Part shown: positions 26,278 through 34,462 of the stretch, one piece after another
How the letters are laid out: each line of letters begins with the position of its first letter
How positions within the stretch are numbered: the first letter of the stretch is position 1
DNA from: Anaerolineaceae bacterium
GTDB lineage: Bacteria; Chloroflexota; Anaerolineae; Aggregatilineales; Phototrophicaceae
NCBI GenBank assembly: GCA_026708325.1
Contig: JAPOVC010000025.1
Location: 1 to 64,000, forward strand
Length of the DNA stretch: 64,000 nucleotides
Direction: 5' to 3'
The notes under the pieces: generated by a model
The model's database searches: none
The model's input: only the letters and a program-made list of their open reading frames with translations
What the model was told of the DNA's origin: nothing
Made by a program: the position numbers and the translations under genes

Positions 26278-27714
26278 ATGAAGAAACTTTTCGCCATCGT
26301 TTTCGTGCTCGCCTTCGTGCTGCTGGCCAACATGAGCCTGGTGACGGCTGACATGCACGGCTGGTGGGCGGAAGCGGCCGCGCCCTATGCCGGCGTGACC
26401 ATCCGCGGCGTATCCGAAAGTACGCCGCCCTCGAATTACGTGGCCGATGTTCTGGCGGCGCAATTCACCGAACTCACCGGCATCAACGTTGAGTTTGAGA
26501 CGACGTCCTGGGACCAGATGTATTCCAAGGCGATCAACGACATGGAAGCCAACACCGGCATCTATGACTTCGTCTACATCGAGCAGGACATCATTTACTC
26601 CTACCTGGCGCAGGACTACCTGGTGAATCTGACGCAGTTCGCGGCGGACAACCCGGACCTGGCCTATGAAGGCTATGACGAGAGCGCCTTCACGAGCTTC
26701 GCCGATTACTTCAAGAACGCCGATGGCGATCTCTTCGGCGTGCCGATGGAAGCCTTCGTCAAGGTCTACCTCTATCGCAAGGACCTCTTCGAGAATCCCG
26801 ATATCATGGCCGCCTTCGAGGCCGAGTACGGCTATCCGCTGGCGCCCGCCGGGAACTTCGACCAGTATCGCGACAACGCCGAATTCTTCACGGGATACGG
26901 CGAAAGCATGGACATGGACCTCTGGGGCACCACGGTGCAGGGCTCGACCGGGCATCCGGCCTCGACCTACGAATTCCTTGAGACGATTGGCCCCTCCTTT
27001 GGTCTGTACAACTGGGGCATCAATCTGGAAGCCGGCTCCGCGCAGAGCGCCAATGGCGGCGCGCTGGATGGCGATACCGCCGTTGAAGCGCTGACCTTCT
27101 GGCTGAGCATGCTGCCCTTCGCCCCGCCGGAGGCCACCGCCAGCACCTGGGACGAGGTTGCCTCCACCTTCGCCGCCGGTCGCGCCGCGCAGGGCTGGGT
27201 CTATGGTGAGAACGCCGCCTGGATCGCCACTGACGAGTCGCGCTCGACCGTCACCGGCAACGTTGGCGTCCGCCTGCCCGTCACGGCTGAAGGCGTGATC
27301 GACGCTGCCTCGATGGGCGAGGGCTACATCGGCTATTATGATGGTGGCGCCTTCGGCGTGCCGCATTCGTCGCGCAACAAGGAAGCCACGCTGCTCTGGC
27401 TGCAGTTCATCGGTCAGGAATCGGTACAGGCTGAGTGGGCCGCCGCCGGCGCGCGCATCACCCACACCGCCACATTCGACGATCCCCTGATCGCCGAACA
27501 GGACGCAAAGGTCGATGGTTACTACACGCTTCTGGAAGAACAGGGTCCGCTCTTCGCCGGCGCTCCGCCCTATCCCTTCCACGCGCAGGTCCGTGAAGTT
27601 ATCGATCCCTTCATCCAGCGCGCGATTCTGGGCGAGCTTTCACCGGCTGACGCCCTGTCGCAGGCCGCGATGGCTGTGGACGAGGAACTCTCGCGTTTGG
27701 GCTACGGCGCGTAA
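26278..27714 (+). CDS. ABC transporter sugar-type (family 1) solute-binding protein
   Basis: A 478-residue exported binding protein. The signal peptide spans about residues 1-23 (Lys-Lys start, hydrophobic core, cleavage near VTA-DM) with no lipobox. The mature part follows family 1: [10 protein letters not shown], then [51 protein letters not shown], and [23 protein letters not shown] near the end. It should deliver a carbohydrate or polyol to the two permeases downstream. ATG 26278 follows GGGGAGACAAAC. A strong hairpin lies between this gene and the permeases. The gene is separate from the peptide-type system at 6-13 kb. Confidence 0.9.
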   Translation: MKKLFAIVFVLAFVLLANMSLVTADMHGWWAEAAAPYAGVTIRGVSESTPPSNYVADVLAAQFTELTGINVEFETTSWDQMYSKAINDMEANTGIYDFVYIEQDIIYSYLAQDYLVNLTQFAADNPDLAYEGYDESAFTSFADYFKNADGDLFGVPMEAFVKVYLYRKDLFENPDIMAAFEAEYGYPLAPAGNFDQYRDNAEFFTGYGESMDMDLWGTTVQGSTGHPASTYEFLETIGPSFGLYNWGINLEAGSAQSANGGALDGDTAVEALTFWLSMLPFAPPEATASTWDEVASTFAAGRAAQGWVYGENAAWIATDESRSTVTGNVGVRLPVTAEGVIDAASMGEGYIGYYDGGAFGVPHSSRNKEATLLWLQFIGQESVQAEWAAAGARITHTATFDDPLIAEQDAKVDGYYTLLEEQGPLFAGAPPYPFHAQVREVIDPFIQRAILGELSPADALSQAAMAVDEELSRLGYGA

Positions 27715-27734
27715 GCCGTCGCAACAGGCGAGGG

Positions 27735-27763
27735 AACAGGGTGACTTCACGTCACCCTGTTTT
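27735..27763 (+). terminator. Intercistronic hairpin between binding protein and permease genes
   Basis: Perfect 11-bp stem, AACAGGGTGAC (27735-27745) with GTCACCCTGTT (27751-27761), a five-base loop and a short T-run. It resembles an intrinsic terminator and probably attenuates transcription so that the binding protein is made in excess. Confidence 0.8.
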
Positions 27764-27786
27764 GTCATTGGCAGGGGAATCGCCTG

Positions 27787-28659
27787 ATGCGTAACTCGCG
27801 CACTGGCTGGCTGCTGCTCGCTCCCACATTGATTATTTTGGTCATTTTCGGCTTCATACCCTTTCTTTACGTGTTGTTTGTCGGCTTCAACCAGTGGAAT
27901 GTCTTTTCGGCGGATGACGGTCTGGTATTCAACGGACTGGACAATTTCCGGCGGCTCGTCTTCGATGATGACTTTCTGCATTCGGTCGGCCTGACCATCC
28001 GCTTCGCCGTCTTCGCCATCGGCAGCCAGGTCGTGCTTGGCTTCCTGCTGGCGCAAATGTTGACGCGCAATTTCCCTGGTAAATCGCTGTTTCGCGTCAT
28101 CCATACCTTGCCGCTGATGGTGGCGCCGATCGCCGTGGGCGCCATCTGGCGACTGCTGGTGATCCCGGGCTTCGGTCCCGTGCCTTTCTTCCTTGATCGC
28201 TGGTTCGATATCACCTATCAGATCGGCTCCTTTCCCGAACAGGCGCTGCTGACGTCGATCGTCATGGACGTCTGGCACTGGACGCCCTTCGTCACCCTGA
28301 CGATGCTGGCCGGTCTGTCTTCGATACCGCGGGAGCCGGTCGAGCAGGCAAGGGTTGACGGCGCCAATCGCCTGCAGGTGTTCTGGTACGTGACCCTGCC
28401 ATTTCTGCGGCCCGTGCTGCTGACGACCGTATTCATCCGCATCATGGACGCCATCCGCACCGTCGACGAGGTCTGGATGCTGGCCGGTGGCGGACCCGGC
28501 ACGCGCTTCACCGGCATCTATATCTGGCGCGTGGTCTTCCCGCGCACCGATTACGGTTACGGCTCGTCGATATCGATCATCACCCTGTATCTGACGATTG
28601 TGCTCTGCTGGCTGCTGTTCATCGCGATCTCGGGTCAGCGCAAGGGAGAGGTCGAATGA
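27787..28659 (+). CDS. ABC transporter permease, MalF/UgpA type
   Basis: A 290-residue sugar-type permease with six predicted helices, the first at residues about 8-28 ([19 protein letters not shown]). The coupling (EAA) loop reads [20 protein letters not shown] near residues 187-206. It forms the channel with the next gene, whose ATG overlaps its stop (ATGA). ATG 27787 follows GGCAGGGGAATCGCCTG. Expression is likely tuned by the hairpin just upstream. No MalK/UgpC-type ATPase follows; the cell must supply one from another locus, which is common for this carbohydrate class. Confidence 0.92.
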   Translation: MRNSRTGWLLLAPTLIILVIFGFIPFLYVLFVGFNQWNVFSADDGLVFNGLDNFRRLVFDDDFLHSVGLTIRFAVFAIGSQVVLGFLLAQMLTRNFPGKSLFRVIHTLPLMVAPIAVGAIWRLLVIPGFGPVPFFLDRWFDITYQIGSFPEQALLTSIVMDVWHWTPFVTLTMLAGLSSIPREPVEQARVDGANRLQVFWYVTLPFLRPVLLTTVFIRIMDAIRTVDEVWMLAGGGPGTRFTGIYIWRVVFPRTDYGYGSSISIITLYLTIVLCWLLFIAISGQRKGEVE

Positions 28660-29510
28660 GCATCGGGGTGTCCCGACGCGCCGCAGGCTCACTGACAAGC
28701 TCCGCGTTCTGGGTCTTCATGACCCTGCTGTCCCTGATCCCGATCTGGTGGATGTTCGTGGTTTCCATGCGCAGCCGCGTGGAGCTCTTCAGCCGGCCAA
28801 ACCTGGCCATCTCCAGGTTCTACGTCGAGAATTACAGCAATGTACTGGGTGACAGCAGCTTCCAGCGCTACATGACCAACTCGGTCGTCGTCTCAACCTG
28901 CAACGCAGCGCTGGTGATGACCCTGGCGCTGCTGGCGACATACGCGCTCTCGCGTTACAAGCTGGTCGGCCGGGACAATATCTTCTTCTGGCTGATCACC
29001 AACCGCATGGCGCCACCGGCCGCCTTCCTGCTGCCGCTGTTCATCATGTTCACGCGCAGTTTTCGTATCGGGGACTGGACGCTTTTCGATACGCAGATCG
29101 GCCTGATCCTGCTCTACTGCGTCTTCAATCTGCCCTTTGCCATCTGGCTCCTGAAGGGCGTGGTGGATGGCATACCGATCGAGCTGGATGACGCGGCGAT
29201 GATTGACGGCGCGGGCCTGGGCGGCGTTCTGCGACACGTGGTGATCCCCCTGGCGGCGCCCGGGCTGGCGGTGACGGGCATTTTGAGCTGGGTCTTCTCC
29301 TGGAATGAATACCTCTTCGCGGCGAATTTGACGAGCGTCGAGGCGCGCACGATCACGACCGGACTCGCCGAGTTCGTGACGGTGACCGGCACCAACTGGG
29401 GCGAACTGGCGGCGATGTCCATGATCACGCTGATCCCGTCGGCGATCATCGTCATCGTGGCGCAGCGTTATATCGTCATGGGCCTGACCTTCGGCGCGGT
29501 CAAGGAGTAG
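28656..29510 (+). CDS. ABC transporter permease, MalG/UgpE type
   Basis: A 284-residue sugar-type permease, partner of the preceding gene with which it overlaps by four bases. Helix 1 is at about residues 17-35; the coupling loop reads [21 protein letters not shown] near residues 175-195, followed by [15 protein letters not shown], typical of this class. The C terminus ends shortly after the last helix ([14 protein letters not shown]), as usual for MalG-type proteins. It is followed six bases later by a small membrane protein gene, which completes the operon. Confidence 0.92.
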   Translation: MSIGVSRRAAGSLTSSAFWVFMTLLSLIPIWWMFVVSMRSRVELFSRPNLAISRFYVENYSNVLGDSSFQRYMTNSVVVSTCNAALVMTLALLATYALSRYKLVGRDNIFFWLITNRMAPPAAFLLPLFIMFTRSFRIGDWTLFDTQIGLILLYCVFNLPFAIWLLKGVVDGIPIELDDAAMIDGAGLGGVLRHVVIPLAAPGLAVTGILSWVFSWNEYLFAANLTSVEARTITTGLAEFVTVTGTNWGELAAMSMITLIPSAIIVIVAQRYIVMGLTFGAVKE

Positions 29511-29516
29511 CGGGCG

Positions 29517-29717
29517 ATGGAAGACCAGGGCAAGAAGCGGGGGAGCGGGGGCTTTTTGCCCTTTCACACCAATGCCTTCGACCGCGTCTTCATCGGCGTC
29601 GTGATCCTGATCGGCATCCACCTCCTGTGGCTGCGTTTCATGGAGCCGACGCTGCCGATCGGCGTGGCGACGCTGATCTCGCTCCTGATCGGGTATATCG
29701 TGGTGCGCCGCGGCTGA
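29517..29717 (+). CDS. Small two-helix membrane protein at the end of the sugar ABC operon
   Basis: A 66-residue protein with a basic N terminus (Lys-Lys-Arg, then a Gly-rich stretch) and two hydrophobic stretches at about 22-40 and 46-62, ending YIVVRRG. Small membrane proteins of this kind often close sugar ABC operons (for example DUF2160-type), but I cannot assign this one to a named family. Its ATG at 29517 is six bases after the permease stop, so translation is likely coupled. A role in assembling or stabilising the transporter is possible; nothing in the sequence proves it. Confidence 0.6.
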   Translation: MEDQGKKRGSGGFLPFHTNAFDRVFIGVVILIGIHLLWLRFMEPTLPIGVATLISLLIGYIVVRRG

Positions 29718-29797
29718 ATGGCCGCCTCAGATTGACGCCAGAAGCGGCATTCCCGGCGGCGCCGGCCCCTGCAGGCTGAAGAGCGGCGGGACCTCGC

Positions 29798-30565
29798 TCA
29801 GGGCCCTTCCCGCAGTCGCGCGACGACCCGCAGCCGCACGTAGTCGGCGATCCAGTGACCGTCGCGCCACTGCGTCGGGCGCAGCCGTCGTTCGCAGGCG
29901 TCCAGCACGCGTTCCCGGTCGGCCGTATCGAGCCGCTCCAGTTGCTCGCCCAGGAACATGGCGTACCAGTTGCGCAGCCCGTCTTCACCCTCCAGGGGCG
30001 TGGGCCGCGGGAAGAGTTGTGCCGCCAGGACCTGAAAGCCCTGCGCTTCCAGCAGGGCGCTGTAGGCTGTCGCTGCAGGAAAGTACCAGGGGAAACGCTC
30101 CGGTTCCGGCTGGCCCAGGTCGCGCAGGGCGGCGCTAAAGGCTTCGTAGAGCCTGTGCACGTTGCCCGCGCCGCCGAACTCGGCGACCAGACGGCCGCCC
30201 GGCCGCAGCGCGCGCGCCATGCAGGCCGCGGCGCCCTGGGCATCCGGCATCCAGTGCAGGGCAGCGTTGGAGAAAATGGCGTCGAAGGGCGCGTCGACCT
30301 GGAAGTCTTGGCCGTCCGCCCGGATGAAGCGCAGCCGCGGGTAGTTGGCGCGCGCCTGGCGCAACATGGCCGCGTCGCTGTCCAGCCCCGTGACGCGGGC
30401 GCCCGAGTCGGCGATCTGCTGCGTCAGGTGGCCCGTGCCGCAGCCAAGGTCGAGGATGCGTTCGCCGGCCTGCGGCGCCAGCAGGTCGATCAGGCCCTCG
30501 CCGAGGCGCGAGACGAAGCGGTGCTGCGCCTCATAGAGCGCGCTGTCCCAGCGCCGGGCGGTCAC
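29798..30565 (-). CDS. Class I SAM-dependent methyltransferase
   Basis: A 255-residue methyltransferase. Motif I is ILDLGCGTGHLTQQIA (about residues 38-53), the acidic end of strand 2 is VTGLDSD, and motif post-II/III is FIRADGQDF with DAIFSNAALHW. It looks like the trans-aconitate methyltransferase/UbiE-like group, but the substrate cannot be named. The GTG start at 30565 lies eight bases after the stop of map on the same strand, so it is the last gene of a moaA-map-methyltransferase operon. A degraded relative is found at 25.8-26.0 kb next to another gene. Confidence 0.88.
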   Translation of the reverse strand: MTARRWDSALYEAQHRFVSRLGEGLIDLLAPQAGERILDLGCGTGHLTQQIADSGARVTGLDSDAAMLRQARANYPRLRFIRADGQDFQVDAPFDAIFSNAALHWMPDAQGAAACMARALRPGGRLVAEFGGAGNVHRLYEAFSAALRDLGQPEPERFPWYFPAATAYSALLEAQGFQVLAAQLFPRPTPLEGEDGLRNWYAMFLGEQLERLDTADRERVLDACERRLRPTQWRDGHWIADYVRLRVVARLREGP

Positions 30566-30573
30566 AACACGCG

Positions 30574-31320
30574 TCAGACGGCGGTGACCAGCACGGGCGC
30601 GCCGCGGGTGATGACGACCGTGTGCTCGAATTGCACGGCCAACGCGCCGTCGATTGTGCGCAGGGTCCAGCCGTCGTCGGCCTTGCGAATGTGCGGTTTG
30701 CCCGTGGTCAGGAAGGGCTCAAGCGTCAACACCATGCCTTCGCGCAGTTTGTCGCGCGCCGCGCGGTTGAAGTAATGAGGTATGGCGTGCGGCGGCTCGT
30801 GCAGGCCGCGGCCCACGCCATGGCCTCCCAGTTCGCGAATGATGCGGTAGCCGGCGGGCCGCGTGACGCGCTCGACGGCCTTGCCAATCGCCGAGAGACG
30901 CCGGCCCGCGCGCGCCGCGTCGATGGCGGCGTCCAGCGCCTGACGGCCCGTCGCCAGCATCCTGCGCCTGGCGTCGGAAACAGGCGGCACGCCAAAGCTG
31001 CTGCCGCTATCGGCATAAAAGCCGTCCATCTCGGCCGAGACGTCGATGTTGACCAGGTCACCGGCCTGGATGAGGCGCTGGCCGGGGATGCCGTGGGCGG
31101 CCTCGTCGTTGATGCTGATGCAGGTGTGGCCGGGGAAGTTGTAGGTCAGGATGGGCGCGGAACGCGCCCCCTGCTGCTGCAGGAAACGCGCGCCGATGGC
31201 GTCCAGTTCGGCGGTGCTCATACCGGCCTCAATGGCCGCGCCCATGTGCTGCAGCGTAAGGCCGACGATGCGGCCGATGCGCAGCAGGGCGGCCAGTTCC
31301 GCCTCGTTGCGGACCGTCAT
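30574..31320 (-). CDS. map: Methionine aminopeptidase, type I
   Basis: A 248-residue cytosolic enzyme that removes the initiator Met from nascent proteins. It has the pita-bread fold with all five metal ligands: the two Asp in NIDVSAEMDGFYAD, His in GGHGVGRGLHE, Glu in TLEPFL and Glu in QFEHTV. The substrate His is in AAHGIPG. There is no N-terminal zinc-finger extension, so it is the plain type I form. ATG 31320 lies six bases after the moaA stop, indicating one transcript. It is a useful contrast to the M24-fold protein at 5.2-6.3 kb, which has lost most of these ligands. Confidence 0.95.
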   Translation of the reverse strand: MTVRNEAELAALLRIGRIVGLTLQHMGAAIEAGMSTAELDAIGARFLQQQGARSAPILTYNFPGHTCISINDEAAHGIPGQRLIQAGDLVNIDVSAEMDGFYADSGSSFGVPPVSDARRRMLATGRQALDAAIDAARAGRRLSAIGKAVERVTRPAGYRIIRELGGHGVGRGLHEPPHAIPHYFNRAARDKLREGMVLTLEPFLTTGKPHIRKADDGWTLRTIDGALAVQFEHTVVITRGAPVLVTAV

Positions 31321-31326
31321 ACGGGT

Positions 31327-32334
31327 TCAGCCACCGATGTGGTACATCTCAATCTTGTGCTCTCGTGGCTGCGCCAGCGCGAAGCGCTCTTCGGAGTAGC
31401 GGTCCTCGCGTTTTCTCCAGGTGCCGCGCACGATGGCCTCCAGCTCGTCATCGCTGGCGCCGGCGCGCAGCGGCCCGCGCAGGTCGACGCCCTCACTGGC
31501 GAAAAGACAGGTGAAGAGTCGCCCTTCCGGCGAAAGTCGCAGGCGCGTACAGGCGCCGCAGAAGGGTTGGGTCACCGAGGTGATCAGGCCGATTTCGCCG
31601 CCGCCGTCGCGGTAACGGTAACGACGCGCCACCTCGCCGAAGTAGTTGCGGCCCAGCGGCTCCAGCGGCAGTTCGGCGTCGATGCGGGCCACAATCTCCG
31701 CCGCCGGCACGACGTCGTCCATGCGCCAGCCGTTCATCGTGCCCACGTCCATGTACTCGATGAAGCGGATGATGCAACCGTGTTCGCGGCCATAACGCGC
31801 CAGATCGACCAAAGTGTGGTCGTTGAGTCCGCGCTGCACCACGGCGTTGATCTTGACCGGGCCCAGACCGGCCGCGTCGGCGGCGCGGATGCCACCCAGC
31901 ACGCGCCCGACGCTGCCTCGTCCGCCGCTCATGAGTTTGAAAATATCTTCATCGAGGGTGTCGAGGCTGACCGTCACGCGGCGCAGGCCGGCTTCCTTCA
32001 GCGCCGGCGCGTGTTCCGCCAGGTGCCAGGCATTGGTGGTCATGGCGAAGTCCTCGACCGCGTCGTACTGCGCCAGCAGCCGCACCAGCTCCGTCAGGCC
32101 GGGGCGCACCAGGGGTTCGCCGCCCGTCAGACGCAGCTTGAGCGCGCCGAGGCGCACGATAACGCCCACCAGACGCGTGATTTCCCCGAAGTCCAGCAGT
32201 TCACGGCGCGCAAGGAAGCGGTAGCCCTCGCCGAAGACCTCGGCCGGCATGCAGTAGCCGCAACGGAAGTTGCAACGGTCGGTGACCGAGATGCGCAGGT
32301 CGCGCAGGGGGCGGTTGAATCGGTCTTCGGGCAT
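31327..32334 (-). CDS. moaA: GTP 3',8-cyclase (molybdenum cofactor biosynthesis protein A)
   Basis: A 335-residue radical-SAM enzyme for the first step of molybdopterin synthesis, turning GTP into 3',8-cyclo-GTP. The N-terminal cluster motif is Cys21-x3-Cys25-x2-Cys28 (CNFRCGYC); the second cluster is held by CGAC and a third Cys 13 residues later (TCLF). The C terminus ends in the required Gly-Gly (MYHIGG). ATG 32334 is taken as start because family similarity begins at DRFNRPLRDLRISVTDRC; the much longer open frame upstream is not coding. No other moa genes are in the window. A good minus-strand promoter lies at 32372-32400. Confidence 0.95.
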   Translation of the reverse strand: MPEDRFNRPLRDLRISVTDRCNFRCGYCMPAEVFGEGYRFLARRELLDFGEITRLVGVIVRLGALKLRLTGGEPLVRPGLTELVRLLAQYDAVEDFAMTTNAWHLAEHAPALKEAGLRRVTVSLDTLDEDIFKLMSGGRGSVGRVLGGIRAADAAGLGPVKINAVVQRGLNDHTLVDLARYGREHGCIIRFIEYMDVGTMNGWRMDDVVPAAEIVARIDAELPLEPLGRNYFGEVARRYRYRDGGGEIGLITSVTQPFCGACTRLRLSPEGRLFTCLFASEGVDLRGPLRAGASDDELEAIVRGTWRKREDRYSEERFALAQPREHKIEMYHIGG

Positions 32335-32355
32335 GACCACGCCGGTGGTTTTCGG

Positions 32356-32378
32356 GTACAGTGACAATTTCAGTGTAC
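32356..32378. promoter_or_regulatory. Near-perfect inverted repeat between moaA and the divergent kinase gene
   Basis: GTACAGTGA (32356-32364) and TCAGTGTAC (32370-32378) are inverted copies with one mismatch around five bases. The repeat covers the minus-strand -10 box of moaA and a TACAGT on the plus strand, so a protein bound here could control both directions. Confidence 0.45.
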
Positions 32379-32400
32379 AGAACGCCGGGGGGTCTGGCAA
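32372..32400 (-). promoter_or_regulatory. Sigma-70-type promoter for the moaA-map-methyltransferase operon
   Basis: On the minus strand, TTGCCA (32400-32395), a 17-base spacer and TACACT (32377-32372). The expected transcript start is about 30 bases before the moaA ATG. Confidence 0.65.
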
Positions 32401-32421
32401 GATGACCGCCTGCGGAGGGCC

Positions 32422-33384
32422 ATGCTCAGCGAACCCGCGTTGTCGCATGACAGCATTGGCGAGGCCGTTCACCGCCTCTGGGACCTGCAGGTTGTGGCGC
32501 TGGAGTTTCTGTCGCCGGGTGGCGAGTGTTCCTGGGGATACCGGCTCGAAACGGCCGCTGGCGGGCGACTGTTTCTCAAGCTGTCGCAGCCACGCGTCTG
32601 CGGCACCACGCTGTGTGAACAGAACCTGGCCGCCGCCGACGGCCTGGCGCGCGCGCTCGGCCACGAGCGCATCGTCAGCGCCTGGCGTTCCCGCCGGGGG
32701 CGCTTTCTGGAGAGCATTGACGCGTATCAGGCGCGGCTGCAACCCTGGGTGGAGGGCGTGGCCTTCATGGACCTCCGCGACGGGCCGGATACCGGTCAGC
32801 AGCGTCGACTGGGCGAGCTGGTGGCGGACATCCACGGTTTCCGACCGGCGCAGCGCCCGCTGGACGAGGACTTCTCGGCGCCGGAAATGCGCGACTGGCC
32901 GACACTCTTGCAGGCGCTGGACGCGCCGGCGGCGGAGCGGAGCCCGGCGCAACTGGCGCTGGCGGACCTGGTGCGGGAGGCGCGGCCGCGCATGGCGCGC
33001 TGGATCGAGGCTTATCATGATCTTGTGGGTCGCGTGCGGGCGGCGGGGCATCCCTGCGTTTTCTGCCATGGCGATCCCTCCAGCGGCAATGCCCTGGTCA
33101 GGCCGGACGGCGGCCTGACGCTGGTCGACCTGGATTCACCCGCCTGGGCGCCGCGCGAGCGCGATCTCTTTCATTTGCGAGGGTGGCCCGCCGCGCTGGA
33201 GGCGTATGGTCGTCGCTATCCCGACGTCGAGATGGACGCCGATCTGCTACGTCTCTACCAGTTGGCCTGGGACATCGGCGAGGTGGTGGACTATGGCTGG
33301 CGCGCCCTGCTGACGCAGCAGAGCGCGGCGCAGCAGCGGCACGACCTGCGCGGTCTGCGGGTGCATCTTGAGGAGGCGTTGTGA
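32422..33384 (+). CDS. Aminoglycoside phosphotransferase (APH)-family kinase
   Basis: A 320-residue protein of the APH/choline-kinase fold. Catalytic elements are the Brenner motif CHGDPSSGNAL (His216, Asp218, Asn223) and the metal-binding LVDLDSPAWAPRERDL (Asp236, Asp238). The N-lobe is shorter and carries LETAAGGRLFLKL, with the Lys that should contact ATP. The family phosphorylates small molecules such as homoserine, choline or antibiotics, or proteins; the direct overlap with a threonine-synthase-like gene (GTGA, 33381-33384) makes homoserine kinase-like activity an attractive guess, since homoserine phosphate is the substrate of threonine synthase. ATG 32422 follows GCGGAGGGCC. It is divergent from moaA. 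Confidence 0.8.
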   Translation: MLSEPALSHDSIGEAVHRLWDLQVVALEFLSPGGECSWGYRLETAAGGRLFLKLSQPRVCGTTLCEQNLAAADGLARALGHERIVSAWRSRRGRFLESIDAYQARLQPWVEGVAFMDLRDGPDTGQQRRLGELVADIHGFRPAQRPLDEDFSAPEMRDWPTLLQALDAPAAERSPAQLALADLVREARPRMARWIEAYHDLVGRVRAAGHPCVFCHGDPSSGNALVRPDGGLTLVDLDSPAWAPRERDLFHLRGWPAALEAYGRRYPDVEMDADLLRLYQLAWDIGEVVDYGWRALLTQQSAAQQRHDLRGLRVHLEEAL

Positions 33385-34451
33385 GACCTCAACTGGTCTG
33401 CGAGGACTGCGGCGAGGTCTGCGGCGCGCTGGACTGGCACTGCGAGGGTGCGCGCCTGCGCATCGCCAACCTGCCGCGTTACGATCACAATGCGCGCGAT
33501 TGTCAGTCCCGGGGCCTGTGGCGTTACGCGGCCATGTTGCCCGCGAACCGACGCGTTTCCCTGGGGGCGGGCGACACACCGCTGGTGCCCGTGCAACTCG
33601 ACGCCCAGGCCTTCCACGCCAAGCTGGAATACTGCAACCCGACCGGCTCCTTCAAGGACCGCGGCACGGAGTTGATGGTCAACCATTTCCTGGCCAATGG
33701 CGTCGACGCGGTCGTCGAGGACTCTTCGGGCAACGCCGGTGCTTCGCTGGCGGCCTACGCCGCGGCGGCCGGCATCCGCGCGCGCATCTTCGCGCCGGCC
33801 GACGCGCCCGCGGCCAAACTGGCGCATATCCGCGCCTACGGCGCCGACCTGGTGACGGTACCCGGCCCGCGCCAGGCGGCCGCCGACGCCTGTCTGGCCG
33901 CAGCGGAGACGGCGGTCTACGCCAGCCACGCCTGGAGTCCCTTTTTCGTCGCCGGCCAGATGACCTGCGCCTGGGAGATCTTCGAGCAGGGCGGCGCGCC
34001 CGACGTCCTGCTCTGCTGCGCGGGCCACGGCGGGCTCTTCACCGGTCTGGCACGCGGTTTTGCAGCGCTGAAGGATGCCGGTCTGATCGAACGGTTGCCG
34101 CGCATGGTGGTCGCCCAGGCGGCCGCCTGCGACCCCCTGGTGCGGGCCTGGGAGAGCGGCCTGGACGAAACGCCGGCCCTTTCGCCGACAGCCAGCGTCG
34201 CGGACGGCATCTCGGTGGCGCTGCCGGTGCATGGCACGGAGATCCTGCGCGCGCTGCGCGATACGGATGGAGCCGCGCTGCGCGTCAGTGACGTGGAGAT
34301 TCTGGCCGCGCAGCGTCGCCTGTGGCGTCAGGGGCTGCTGGCGGAGCCGACGAGCGCCGTCCCGGTGGCGGCCCTGTTGAGCGGGCAGTTGCCTCTGGAA
34401 GGCCGCATCGTCATCCCGCTGACCGGCAGCGGCCTCAAGTTGCTGGCGTGA
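33381..34451 (+). CDS. Threonine synthase-like PLP-dependent enzyme
   Basis: A 356-residue fold-type II PLP enzyme. It starts with a short Cys-rich segment (CEDCGEVCG) like many threonine synthases, then the cofactor Lys92 in NPTGSFKDRG, the phosphate-binding EDSSGNAGASLAAYA, and a Gly-rich end (PLTGSGLK). Threonine synthase turns O-phosphohomoserine into threonine; the overlap with the APH-type kinase gene fits a two-step homoserine-to-threonine unit, though other beta-replacing enzymes look alike. GTG 33381 has AGGAGG at 33371-33376. The last 150 bases of this gene were copied in the tandem duplication downstream (see 36913-37062). Confidence 0.82.
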   Translation: MRPQLVCEDCGEVCGALDWHCEGARLRIANLPRYDHNARDCQSRGLWRYAAMLPANRRVSLGAGDTPLVPVQLDAQAFHAKLEYCNPTGSFKDRGTELMVNHFLANGVDAVVEDSSGNAGASLAAYAAAAGIRARIFAPADAPAAKLAHIRAYGADLVTVPGPRQAAADACLAAAETAVYASHAWSPFFVAGQMTCAWEIFEQGGAPDVLLCCAGHGGLFTGLARGFAALKDAGLIERLPRMVVAQAAACDPLVRAWESGLDETPALSPTASVADGISVALPVHGTEILRALRDTDGAALRVSDVEILAAQRRLWRQGLLAEPTSAVPVAALLSGQLPLEGRIVIPLTGSGLKLLA

Positions 34452-34462
34452 AGGGCGTTAAA

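Noticed and set aside
32335..33069. Long N-terminal extension of MoaA
   Set aside because: It is antisense to the APH-type kinase gene and crosses the moaA promoter; family similarity begins right after ATG 32334.
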